DNA of 64,000 nucleotides. Source: Streptococcus mitis. Lineage in GTDB: Bacteria > Bacillota > Bacilli > Lactobacillales > Streptococcaceae. Position 1 is the first letter of the stretch, and each line of letters opens with the position of its first letter. The position numbers and the translations under genes were made by a program. The DNA is taken from NCBI RefSeq assembly GCF_901542415.1, contig NZ_CABEHV010000004.1, positions 868,001-932,000 of the forward strand, given 5' to 3'. This document shows positions 35,901 to 42,801 of the stretch, in pieces. The notes under the pieces were generated by a model, which had not been told where the DNA came from, did not search any database, and was given only the letters and a program-made list of their open reading frames with translations.

Positions 35901-37429
35901 ATTGTAAACACGACATTTTGAGCATTTCCACTCGCATTCTCTGCATCCCATTCAGCACGAGTTCTTCCCTCTGTCGAACCAGGAGATGAGGTGTGAAGGT
36001 ACGTTAGACTAGAGCCATATCCTACTGAAGCAAAAGAACCCTTAGGGATATCCGAGGTATCATTAACACCATATTCTACTCCCTTCATAACACGACCATC
36101 AAAATTTAAACCAGAGCCACTTGGATTAATAACCATTCCACGACCAGATGAACCATAACTCAAATTTGAGCCTTGCCCCCAATCGACATCTGTAATCACT
36201 GTACCAATTAATAAAGAAGCTGGTGTTGTCGTACCTTCAATATAAAAATCAAAAACCATTTCCAAACGGGTATGATTATTATAGACAAAGTAGAAACTTC
36301 CTCCATCTCCTCCCTTAAGATAAATATCCGGATCTGTCACAGGAACACCATTTTGAACTTCTCCTTGGTAGTCTCCTAAATCAGAAACCATGACTTTTGC
36401 CATAATCTTTCTACCATCTGTCAACGTTCCAATATTATGAATATAAAATGTATCTCCAACTTTTGGAGCTTTAATTACATCGTAGACTCCTGTACGATCT
36501 TTGCCAACTTGAGTTCCTTCACTCCCTGTTACATAAGTATCTGCATGATAGCCTAAAAATCCGTCCATGCTCTCGACTTGGAGATCATCATCTGGTACAA
36601 CTGTAAAGTCAACATAATACTCCATCCCTTGACCAAATGTATTAAATTCTCCATAGACTTTAAAACCTGTATCAGATCCAAATAAAGGCTTGCTTGTTTG
36701 AATTGCCTCTCGCTCAGCTTTAATAGTTGCTAGCTTCTTTGTATAGTCTGTCAAAGAGTTTTCATAAGCTACTTTCTTAGCTGCATTTCGTTTTCGGATT
36801 TCTGCGTTCTCTTGATTAATACGATCTGTTTCTGCCTGATTCTCTCGTTGATTTTTTTCATTCTCTGCACGAATACTAGTATTCTTCTGATTAATTCGAT
36901 TAACTTCAGCCTTATAAGAATCTAAATCCTTTTGATATTTTTCTTTCTTTGAAGCATTTTCTTCTTGGATTTTCTTTCGTTCTGCTTGATTCTGTTTCTT
37001 TTCTTCTATATATTTTTCAGTAACTTTCTCAACACTATCTGCTTGTGTGCGATAATCACTTTCGACTTCCTTTTGCTTTTTGTCCAACTCAGAGGCTGTA
37101 CTTGCGATTCCTTTATCTACTACAGAATCAAATTCCACCTTCAATCCAGCTTCTTGTGCCTTTTTAACAGTTTCATCTAAACTAGAATGAGAAATAGAAA
37201 CTTCTAACGTTCCTGTTTTTTCTTCACTCTTTCCTTGATTTTCAGTAGAAATACTGCTTGGACTCGTCTGGGCATAAGGCGCATTTGTGGCTGGATTTTC
37301 AGTTCGTTCATCTGCCATAACTGGACTTATCATACTTAAAGCTGCTAAACCTAGTATCACTCCACAAGTTCCATAAATTTTTGATTTCCGAATAGAGCCA
37401 TATGTTTTTGTTTCTCTTACTTTGTGCAT
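32957..37429 (-). CDS. antigen I/II-family adhesin (aggregation-substance type)
   Basis: A 1490-residue wall-anchored protein. An YSIRK-like signal peptide ends near residue 39 (PVMA). Residues ~85-245 are a charged coiled coil, the stalk A-region. A GbpC/V-type lectin-like domain follows (~250-540), a short Pro-rich stretch, then C-terminal isopeptide-forming domains: one diverged copy and two almost identical 177-residue copies. The sorting signal LPNTG is at 1458-1462. In conjugative plasmids such adhesins (PrgB) clump donors with recipients. No RGD motif is present. Confidence 0.92.
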   Translation of the reverse strand: MHKVRETKTYGSIRKSKIYGTCGVILGLAALSMISPVMADERTENPATNAPYAQTSPSSISTENQGKSEEKTGTLEVSISHSSLDETVKKAQEAGLKVEFDSVVDKGIASTASELDKKQKEVESDYRTQADSVEKVTEKYIEEKKQNQAERKKIQEENASKKEKYQKDLDSYKAEVNRINQKNTSIRAENEKNQRENQAETDRINQENAEIRKRNAAKKVAYENSLTDYTKKLATIKAEREAIQTSKPLFGSDTGFKVYGEFNTFGQGMEYYVDFTVVPDDDLQVESMDGFLGYHADTYVTGSEGTQVGKDRTGVYDVIKAPKVGDTFYIHNIGTLTDGRKIMAKVMVSDLGDYQGEVQNGVPVTDPDIYLKGGDGGSFYFVYNNHTRLEMVFDFYIEGTTTPASLLIGTVITDVDWGQGSNLSYGSSGRGMVINPSGSGLNFDGRVMKGVEYGVNDTSDIPKGSFASVGYGSSLTYLHTSSPGSTEGRTRAEWDAENASGNAQNVVFTILGSGAELKKAPFLTKPFEPTYEKETTPPSSPKGKEEEALPPKPEEPKEKEIPSLLSAPTVRVRYARLQATPDLEKFVKNSTGESIDKSYVPKLSTVQWELTTKPLPANREAITDFEIVDALPSGFVLDVEASKNASSDFELTYDESSHVVRMKGLESLKSKLNQDLSKEVQVPAPVLVGKVINDGATYKNNFQLKINNKYESYSNIVQVSTPGKPNDPDNPNNNLITPLKHNHNKDGVIIDGKTVLAGSTNYYHITLDYDQYKGMKADSSTILKGFGAIDDYPEEAVTINQSDIRYIDSEGQEVAGISVYQYDSIDAVDNDKVKAFLASSEIKPKGAFQVFLVDDPEAYFNQYIKAGKSVTIIDPMVTKEELRNTGKSFENTAYQVDFGNGYQTDTVVNNVPTVKPTKKNLNKAGVNIDGKQVLAGSVNYYKVTADYSQYKGIEADKDRIGKGFYIVDDYPEEAVTINQDGVQVTDSKGQVVKGLKMALYESLDKAPSGVQEALKSSNFTPKGAIQVFEAENPEEFYKTYVQAGEVLTITNPMTVKKELGQTGGKYENTAYQLDFGSAYITDTVVNNVPTAKPTKKNLNKAGVNIDGKQVLAGSVNYYKVTADYSQYKGIEADKDRIGKGFYIVDDYPEEAVTINQDGVQVTDSKGQVVKGLKMALYESLDKAPSGVQEALKSSNFTPKGAIQVFEAENPEEFYKTYVQTGEVLTITNPMTVKKELGQTGGKYENTAYQIDFGMAYVTETVVNNVPKIEPKKDVVIDHLSKESLDGKEVKLNQTFNYKLVGSLIPRDRSEQLFEYKFSDDYDETHDEYQGVYQVFATVDFETSDGQKFKAGDELTKYTSQVVDKEKGKVDISFDDAFLKSILETSEFQAEAYLQMTRIQSGTVENTYSHAVNGVEVVSNTVVTHTPEEVKPEEPKKEEPKPEEPKHEEPKEEVSKVELPNTGMSSSNNLALLGMVMGTIALALSMRKKKE
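33672..34733 (-). repeat. two tandem 531-bp repeats in the antigen I/II gene
   Basis: The same sequence restarts exactly 531 bases later (for example AAGCTGTATTTTCG at 33688 and 34219). Differences are scattered single bases. A third, clearly older copy lies at about 34740-35270. The near identity points to recent duplication or conversion. Confidence 0.9.
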
Positions 37430-37459
37430 TCTATCTCCTCATATAAAATATAAATTAAT

Positions 37460-37540
37460 ATAAAATCTCAAATGTTATAAAACCTCAAATGTTGGCGCTC
37501 GAGGCCTCTTATAATATAAAATCATCTCTTTCCTTTCCAA
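37460..37540 (-). promoter_or_regulatory. adhesin operon promoter and tandem 17-bp leader repeats
   Basis: TTGGAA (37540-37535), 18 bases and TATTAT (37516-37511) form a possible promoter. Downstream, in the leader, ATAAAATCTCAAATGTT (37460-37476) and ATAAAACCTCAAATGTT (37477-37493) are directly abutting repeats with one difference. They could bind a regulator or form part of a leader switch. Confidence 0.45.
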
Positions 37541-37542
37541 AA

Positions 37543-37566
37543 GAAAAAAGCCAGTTTTCACTGACT
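37543..37566 (-). terminator. terminator of the exclusion-protein gene
   Basis: On the minus strand AGTCAGT, GAAA, ACTGGCT followed by TTTTTTC. It separates the exclusion gene from the adhesin operon. Confidence 0.85.
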
Positions 37567-37591
37567 TTTCTATACAATATTGTAATGAATT

Positions 37592-39256
37592 TTAAGAAAT
37601 CCACTTACCAGAATAATCTAAACGATAACCACCAATCGTCTCATTTTGTGCCATCTTACCATCTGCTTTCAAATAATACCAAGCACTTCCGTCTTTGAAC
37701 CATTGATCTCTCAGATAACTTCCATCTGATTTGAGATAGTACCAAGCTTTATAACTAGAATCGTATAACCACTCACTTTGTGCCATTTTCCCATCTGACT
37801 TAAGGTAGTAGCTTCCTTGCCAGCTATTTTGTGCATAGCTTCCATCTGATTTGAGATAGTACCACGCTTCATAGCTGGAATCGTATAACCACTCACTTTG
37901 TGCCATTTTCCCATCTGACTTAAGGTAGTAGCTTCCTTGCCAACTATTTTGTGCATAGCTTCCATCTGATTTGAGGTAGTACCAAGCTTTATAGTTTGTA
38001 TCATAAACCCATTCATTACGTGCCATCACACCATTTGATTTGAGATAATAGTTCCCTTTCCAACCACTGACAAGAGCTTTTCCTGCATGATCAAAATAAT
38101 ACCAATGACTTCCCTCTTGTTTCCATTTGTCGCGCCAATCAGATGTGTTTTCAATCGGTTTAATAGGTTCTGCTTTCTTAGAATTATTTTCTTCTACAGT
38201 ACTTTTACCTGTCTGGTTCTCCAACTTACTTTTTAAATCTTGATAAATTCTCTCTTTATTTTTGTAATCATTTTCTAATTTTTTTACAACCTGATAACGA
38301 TTTGAAGATCTTGGATCCGTTACTGAAGCTGTACTAAAATTAGATTTCGTTGCTCGATTAATATTTTCCTGAGAAATAGTGATGAAATGAGCAGAGCTTA
38401 CTGAGGAAAGACTAGAAAATGATAAGCCAAAATAATCTTTACTTGATGGATTCCCCCAGTTCAATCCTGCAATTGCTTGAGCATGTCCCCATTCAGTATC
38501 GTTTAACATAAATTCAACCATACCAGTATAAATAGCTTCTTTTAGCTGAGATTTGGTAGCTTCTCTTAACGCTACAGGTCGAAAGAATAAATTCTCATAC
38601 AGTTGACCTCCTCTTTTTTCAGATTCAGCATCTGAGGTAGGCAAGCCATAGATTTTTGCAACTCGGTTGATACCTCCGGCATTGTGACCTGATACACCTA
38701 ATGTGCTCAATTTAGATAATCCCCAATCATCTTTTACATACTCCTTTGCCACCTTATCTGCGAAGTCAAGTGCCGAAATTGAAACAGTTACACTACCAGT
38801 CCCAACTTGTGAGCGTACTTGATTTATTAAATCTTGAGCAAAAAATGATAGCTCTGTTCTAACCTCTAGCGATAAATTATTAACAACCAGACGTTCTCCC
38901 TCATCAGCAACATCTTTATGGAAACTATTTTGATTCTTTAATCTCAAACTTTCTGACTGCAAGATAGACTTCGCTCTATCACGTTCAGTCTGACTAATAT
39001 TAAAATCAGAAAAAGCCGTCTTCAAAGCCTTTATATACTTATCGCTCAGTGTAATCGTATTGCTAGGTGAAGATGATAAAGCATTGTCATAGATATTTTT
39101 AGCTTGTTCATATTCTCTCTTAGCTTTAATCAATTCACTTTTTAAACTTTCTACTTGACTGCTCGTTGTACTATTCGCATACACAGGTTGACTATTTACT
39201 AACCCAAGCAACGTTACGCTGGCAGTTGTTGCCAAGATAGTTGTTCTCAATTTCAT
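37592..39256 (-). CDS. surface-exclusion (SEC10/PgrA-type) protein with choline-binding modules
   Basis: A 554-residue exported protein. Signal peptide 1-27 (ends VYA). A coiled coil (30-75) leads into a CAP-like domain of the SEC10/PgrA kind (~120-300; GHNAGGINRVAKIYGL, EWGHAQAIAGL). A second coiled coil (~330-365) leads to about nine choline-binding modules (385-554; WYYLKSDGSYAQN and SWQGSYYLKSDGKMA types). Relatives on enterococcal plasmids block mating between donors and are LPXTG-anchored; here the anchor is binding to choline on teichoic acid. It has its own promoter and terminator. Confidence 0.85.
   Translation of the reverse strand: MKLRTTILATTASVTLLGLVNSQPVYANSTTSSQVESLKSELIKAKREYEQAKNIYDNALSSSPSNTITLSDKYIKALKTAFSDFNISQTERDRAKSILQSESLRLKNQNSFHKDVADEGERLVVNNLSLEVRTELSFFAQDLINQVRSQVGTGSVTVSISALDFADKVAKEYVKDDWGLSKLSTLGVSGHNAGGINRVAKIYGLPTSDAESEKRGGQLYENLFFRPVALREATKSQLKEAIYTGMVEFMLNDTEWGHAQAIAGLNWGNPSSKDYFGLSFSSLSSVSSAHFITISQENINRATKSNFSTASVTDPRSSNRYQVVKKLENDYKNKERIYQDLKSKLENQTGKSTVEENNSKKAEPIKPIENTSDWRDKWKQEGSHWYYFDHAGKALVSGWKGNYYLKSNGVMARNEWVYDTNYKAWYYLKSDGSYAQNSWQGSYYLKSDGKMAQSEWLYDSSYEAWYYLKSDGSYAQNSWQGSYYLKSDGKMAQSEWLYDSSYKAWYYLKSDGSYLRDQWFKDGSAWYYLKADGKMAQNETIGGYRLDYSGKWIS
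37721..38040 (-). repeat. 120-bp tandem repeats encoding choline-binding modules
   Basis: TCCATCTGATTTGAG recurs at 37721, 37841 and 37961, a period of 120 bases equal to two modules. Copies are nearly identical. Confidence 0.85.
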
Positions 39257-39311
39257 AATCTTATCTCCTTTTTGTTTAAAAACGTTCTTAAAATATTTAT
39301 TTTATGCTTTT

Positions 39312-39340
39312 ATTTTACCATTTTTAGAGTTTTTTCTCAA
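39312..39340 (-). promoter_or_regulatory. promoter of the exclusion-protein gene
   Basis: TTGAGA (39340-39335), 17 bases, TAAAAT (39317-39312); the start codon follows 56 bases on, after AAAAGGAG. Confidence 0.6.
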
Positions 39341-39446
39341 TTTTTTCTTGATTTCCATTCATCTATCCGCTTAATCAAAGATAGGACGTTTAGAACAGCT
39401 AAAATCTCCTCTCCTTGATGAAACAGATAGATGAGGTTCTATCTGT

Positions 39447-39761
39447 TTAATGCTTCGTTGGACGATGATATCCTTTACCAGTCAGCAGTAAACGATTGGT
39501 ATTTCCTTGTTTAATGCGTCTAGCCACTAGAACATCACCTCGTTTGATGGTGCGAATCTCTTTATAAATTTTTGAATATTCTACAATCATCCAAACTGTC
39601 TCTAGTTTACCTGCTAGATATCCTTTTTTAGATACCAAACCATATCTGCTGGTTAATTTGATTTCATCTCCATTATCAAGTCTTGCGGTTGCATTCCCTT
39701 GATTTCCTAAGCATCTAAGGTCAGCTAAAGTGACCTCTGTAACTAATTTTGATTGATTCAT
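39447..39761 (-). CDS. small protein of the replication region, unknown function
   Basis: A 104-residue basic protein predicted mostly beta (VTLADLRCLGNQGNATARLD...). No family recognised. AAGGAGG lies at the right distance from the ATG. The upstream 300 bases are non-coding and highly structured, so its expression may depend on that RNA. A hairpin AAACAGATAGA/TCTATCTGTTT follows the stop without a strong T run. Confidence 0.7.
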   Translation of the reverse strand: MNQSKLVTEVTLADLRCLGNQGNATARLDNGDEIKLTSRYGLVSKKGYLAGKLETVWMIVEYSKIYKEIRTIKRGDVLVARRIKQGNTNRLLLTGKGYHRPTKH

Positions 39762-39789
39762 CTTGTCTCCTCCTTACTGAATCAAGGCT

Positions 39790-39945
39790 GATTTACAGCC
39801 ATGCCGAGGTATGACGTACATACCTGCTGTATTTTTTACACACGGTTTTAAGTCTAGAAACCGCAAACTCCTTCAGCTTAGGCTTTGCCTGCTTTTACGT
39901 GGTGGAACAGCACTAGATATCCTTTTCTAGCCTACACACCGCCCT
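39790..39945 (-). ncRNA. candidate structured RNA between repA and the 104-residue gene
   Basis: The segment 39762-40037 has no reading frame but many consecutive hairpins on the minus strand: CTAGA/TCTAG (39926-39917 region), AGGC-AAA-GCCT (39890-39880), CGGTTT/AAACCG (39863-39843), and AGGTATG/CATACCT (39825-39807) nested in ACAGC/GCTGT (39830-39795). GGTG/CACC closes the first hairpin. This density is not expected by chance in AT-rich DNA. It could be a leader of the 104-residue gene, a copy-control RNA or part of an origin. I cannot match it to a named family. Confidence 0.5.
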
Positions 39946-40037
39946 TGTTCTTCTTTTTATGCTTAGTTCCGCTAATCAGGACAGTGGGGGTATTTAATTT
40001 TCAAAGATCAAAAGTAGTTTTATGACTTGCTCAGGTC

Positions 40038-40073
40038 AAAAAAGCTAGATTTAATCTCATGTCATCTATAGCT
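40038..40073 (-). terminator. terminator of repA
   Basis: AGCTATAGAT (40073-40064) pairs with ATCTAGCT (40050-40043) with a 2-base bulge, followed by six T on the minus strand. It begins at the repA stop codon. Confidence 0.7.
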
Positions 40074-41218
40074 TAGTTACTCAGATACCTATACTCTGCT
40101 TCTCTATGAGCTTGCATCTTGGCCTCGCTCTTACGTTCGCCAATCAAATTTTCAATAGATTGAATCAAGTAAGCAAAAGGACTATCACATTCAGGAATCC
40201 GTTCGATACAGTGAAGAACCTCACTACTTGTTATCCATCCTGTCTGAATGTATTGGCCAACAATCATCTTTTGGCGGTGAGTCATATTATAATGCTGGTA
40301 CCACGGTAAATGATCTCGGTAGCTATCTGCAATTTCCTGCAAGAGAGAATAGACTTGAGGTTTGATAAATTTCTTCCCACTTGTTTTTTGAGAAGGAGTG
40401 TCACAAGTTCCAGCAGTCTGATCCAATTCCTTAGAATTGGAAGCAGGCTTTCTAGAACTATGTCTAGTACTATTATTCTCAGTATGACTCTTCTCAGTCT
40501 TAATAGGGTTAAAATTTTTTACCTCCGGAGGTAAAGATTTTTGACTTCCAAAATTCGTTGATTTAACAGCTTTTTTTGGAGGTAAAGATTTTTGACTTCC
40601 ATAATTTATTGATTTGATAGGCTTTTCTAAAACAGAGTTTTCATCTTTCAAAATAGAAGATTCTTCTTCACTGCCTGGACGTTCAATTTCAAATAAGACA
40701 CAACCTTTGTAATCTAAAGTTTTTACATGGTGGTAGACTACAGTTCCTTTGTCACGTCCTTTTTCTACGATTTTAGCATCATAGTGTTCATATTCTTGTA
40801 ATTCAGCATTCACATTTTGAAGATACAAACGATTCGGACGATTCTTCCCTTGTTTCACTTCACGAAGCAATCCAAGCTCTTTCAATTCTTTCTTGATTTT
40901 CAATACAGTTGGCTTACTGCGATCTAAAATTTCCATTAAGTCCTCAACCGTATAGACAAGAAATACTGAACCATTCTCATCAACATAAGTCAGTTCACCG
41001 TTTCTGTAAGAATGAATACTCAACATACATCGATCATAGAGTACTCCATAAGCAATCTTGCCATCATTTGATAATTTCTTGGCATAGAGACTCGTCATCT
41101 TGATTTTCCCAGTAGGTTTCCCTTCAGCAGAAAATTTCTTCTTAACATTTACCATGAAAATTTGTGGGATTTGATAGAAGGTCTGTGTTGCTACTTGATT
41201 TACTGTAATATCAGCCAT
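40073..41218 (-). CDS. repA: RepA_N-like replication initiator
   Basis: A 381-residue protein. The N-terminal 120 residues (FYQIPQIFMVNVKKKF, GKIKMTSLYAKKLSNDGKIAYGVLYDR, VYTVEDLMEILDRSKPTVLKIKKEL) match the RepA_N winged-helix domain of theta-replicating Gram-positive plasmids. The middle (200-275) is low complexity with a 17-residue repeat, and a helical domain ends the protein. In this family the origin often lies inside the gene. Its presence argues for a plasmid origin of the element. It follows four small genes with an overlapping or very close start. Confidence 0.88.
   Translation of the reverse strand: MADITVNQVATQTFYQIPQIFMVNVKKKFSAEGKPTGKIKMTSLYAKKLSNDGKIAYGVLYDRCMLSIHSYRNGELTYVDENGSVFLVYTVEDLMEILDRSKPTVLKIKKELKELGLLREVKQGKNRPNRLYLQNVNAELQEYEHYDAKIVEKGRDKGTVVYHHVKTLDYKGCVLFEIERPGSEEESSILKDENSVLEKPIKSINYGSQKSLPPKKAVKSTNFGSQKSLPPEVKNFNPIKTEKSHTENNSTRHSSRKPASNSKELDQTAGTCDTPSQKTSGKKFIKPQVYSLLQEIADSYRDHLPWYQHYNMTHRQKMIVGQYIQTGWITSSEVLHCIERIPECDSPFAYLIQSIENLIGERKSEAKMQAHREAEYRYLSN
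40527..40615. repeat. two iteron-like direct repeats inside repA
   Basis: A 38-base unit beginning GGAGGTAAAGATTTTTGACT at 40527 recurs at 40578 (51-base spacing) with a few changes. TACCTCCGGAGGTA at 40520-40533 is a perfect palindrome at its edge. The location in the variable middle of repA is where RepA_N plasmids carry their origin. Confidence 0.65.
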
Positions 41219-41222
41219 GTTA

Positions 41223-41387
41223 TCACACCCCCATCATCACAGTACCATTTCCCATAGAGAACAGAACTCCCTCTCTCTCTAATTCTTCAACAGCCTTAAC
41301 AGCCCGTTTTTTACTCATTCCTGTTTTTCTCATCACTTCGTTAACAGCTGCTTTTTTTGAAAATTGCACAAACATTTCTTTAGTCAT
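41223..41387 (-). CDS. 54-residue helix-turn-helix-like protein
   Basis: MTKEMFVQFSKKAAVNEVMR starts a 54-residue basic protein; AVNEVMRKTGMSKKRAVKAVEELEREG resembles a winged-helix recognition segment. AGGAGA is seven bases before the ATG. The start overlaps the zinc-ribbon gene by ATGA, and repA begins five bases past its stop, so all three are coupled. It may help control repA. Confidence 0.65.
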   Translation of the reverse strand: MTKEMFVQFSKKAAVNEVMRKTGMSKKRAVKAVEELEREGVLFSMGNGTVMMGV

Positions 41388-41662
41388 TCTACTATCTCCT
41401 TTATCTGTCTCACTAATTTAAGTTCCTTTGAAAAGCAACTTGGACATTCAGATAGACCAAGCTGAAAATCCAAATGGTCAAATAAAAAGTTACATCGCTC
41501 ACACTGCACTGTGCTTCTAAGTATTGTTTCACCTAACCAATCTCTTTCTACAACATCTAATACATCTCCACATTCAGGACAATGAATAGGCTTGAAAATA
41601 TCATCTTCTTCCCATTTTTCCTCATAATCACAATCAAAACAAACGATTGTTTCCAACCACAT
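41384..41662 (-). CDS. zinc-ribbon protein
   Basis: A 92-residue acidic protein with four CxxC knuckles (CFDC, CPEC, CERC, CPSC), enough for two zinc ribbons. No wider family recognised. It lies in a tight run of small genes leading into repA. Confidence 0.75.
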   Translation of the reverse strand: MWLETIVCFDCDYEEKWEEDDIFKPIHCPECGDVLDVVERDWLGETILRSTVQCERCNFLFDHLDFQLGLSECPSCFSKELKLVRQIKEIVE

Positions 41663-41665
41663 GGA

Positions 41666-41866
41666 TTAACTCCCTTCCAATGTTCCTTCTAATTCGCCTA
41701 TCTTGAACTTAAATTCCTTGATTTTCTTTCTCACAAGATCACGTTCTGCACTCATTAGTTGTACCTCACTTTTTTTGTAAGGTTTTCTTAAGACTTCTAG
41801 TCTTGCCTCATATAGCTCCAGTGAACGCTTATAATAATTCAACATTTCTCTTTCTAGTCTTGTCAT
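41666..41866 (-). CDS. small charged helical protein
   Basis: A 66-residue, mostly helical protein (MTRLEREMLNYYKRSLELYE...). Function unknown. Three bases separate it from the zinc-ribbon gene. The ATG overlaps the stop of a 27-codon frame upstream. Confidence 0.6.
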   Translation of the reverse strand: MTRLEREMLNYYKRSLELYEARLEVLRKPYKKSEVQLMSAERDLVRKKIKEFKFKIGELEGTLEGS

Positions 41867-41946
41867 GCTATCTCGGCCTCTCTCGTTTCAAACAGAATCA
41901 AGTAACTCAGGAGTAAATTCCATCGTCGTCTACAGGGCTTCATCAT
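41863..41946 (-). CDS. possible 27-residue coupled peptide
   Basis: An ATG at 41946 overlaps the stop of the 105-residue gene, and its own stop overlaps the next ATG (ATGA). It reads MMKPCRRRWNLLLSYLILFE then seven more residues. There is no ribosome site of its own, so it depends on coupling; it could also be a remnant. Confidence 0.35.
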   Translation of the reverse strand: MMKPCRRRWNLLLSYLILFETREAEIA

Positions 41947-42260
41947 AAGTCAGTTGGCTGGTTTGTCCCCATTCCCCATGTTCCATCTCTAGCTCTTCTG
42001 AAATACGGATAAGTGCCAAGCTTAATTCTAAGATATAATTCATGAATAACATCATCTTTTATGACTTTCCAGAAAATACTAGCGAGCTTATAATAATCGT
42101 TTCCAAGCCAAACTCTAGCAAGGTCATTGTCTGGAGATACTTTTTCATCAGAATTTCCTTCAGAAATACAATCAACCATATTTTCATTCTTATCAAGATA
42201 TATTACATCGAAAATTTCTAGCGAATCAATATCCATAACAATTTCAATATTATCTGACAT
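41943..42260 (-). CDS. acidic protein of unknown function
   Basis: A 105-residue acidic protein (MSDNIEIVMDIDSLEIFDVI...), likely alpha/beta. AAGGAG four to five bases before the ATG makes translation likely. It heads the small-gene run into repA. No family recognised. Confidence 0.6.
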   Translation of the reverse strand: MSDNIEIVMDIDSLEIFDVIYLDKNENMVDCISEGNSDEKVSPDNDLARVWLGNDYYKLASIFWKVIKDDVIHELYLRIKLGTYPYFRRARDGTWGMGTNQPTDL

Positions 42261-42284
42261 TTTTTCTCCTTAATTTTTGGCAAC

Positions 42285-42313
42285 GAAAAAGAGAACGAAT
42301 TTCCTCGTTCTCT
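42285..42313 (-). terminator. terminator upstream of the small-gene run
   Basis: On the minus strand AGAGAACGA (42313-42305), a 6-base loop, TCGTTCTCT (42298-42290) and TTTTTCG. It ends any transcript coming from the right element edge. Confidence 0.85.
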
Positions 42314-42400
42314 ACATATATTTATATATTTCTTGAATTTCTCAAAACTCTAGACACTTACTCATCTCCATTGAATCAGACCAATTCCCTACATCTCCGA

Positions 42401-42652
42401 TTACTTTTTCAGGATATATTTTTTCTTACTGCCATTTTTCTTTTTATCCCAACTTTTATCCCACATTTTCGAATTGCTAAAAATAGCTACGAAAATATTC
42501 CAAAATATAAAGTTTCCTATCACCAAATATATAGACTCAGTTGTTAGGTATTTTCGATCCAAACCATCCTTTAGATAGAATAGTATATATGTTTCGTTAA
42601 CAATCAAAAAGGTTGGCCAATAACTTTTTTTGAAAAAAGTACACATTTTCAT
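42401..42652 (-). CDS. possible small membrane protein at the element edge
   Basis: An 83-residue frame with one clear span (SIYLVIGNFIFWNIFVAIFS) and a Lys-rich tail. The ribosome site is weak, and the codon use is very AT-rich. A terminator follows at 42285. It may be a real membrane protein or a chance frame near the junction with the chromosome. Confidence 0.35.
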   Translation of the reverse strand: MKMCTFFKKSYWPTFLIVNETYILFYLKDGLDRKYLTTESIYLVIGNFIFWNIFVAIFSNSKMWDKSWDKKKNGSKKKYILKK

Positions 42653-42754
42653 GATTTGTTACCGCTTTCTGTAAGGTTAAGCTTAGTATACTACTAGGCA
42701 AGAAAATAAGCAACTAGAATAGAAAAAGATACCATTACTAAAATTGCCTTTTAC

Positions 42755-42787
42755 ATAAAAAAACGAACCAGCTGACTGATTCGTTTT
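42755..42787 (-). terminator. terminator of the pot operon
   Basis: On the minus strand AACGAATC and GGTTCGTT around AGTCAGCT, followed by TTTTT; just past the potD stop. Confidence 0.85.
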
Positions 42788-42801
42788 CTTAAGTTCTACT
42801 C

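Noticed and set aside
37721..38040. CRISPR-like regular repeats
   Set aside because: The 120-base period is coding and encodes choline-binding modules without unique spacers.
42335..42435. C-terminal remnant of a gene (frame ending GDVGNWSDSMEMSKCLEF)
   Set aside because: Open frame of about 30 codons without start or known motif; too short to call a pseudogene.
6900..42750. Integrase or att direct repeats at the element edges
   Set aside because: No frame with tyrosine or serine recombinase motifs was found. Only a 10-base TTGCTTATTT in inverted orientation is shared by the edges (around 6948 and 42703), which is likely chance in AT-rich DNA.
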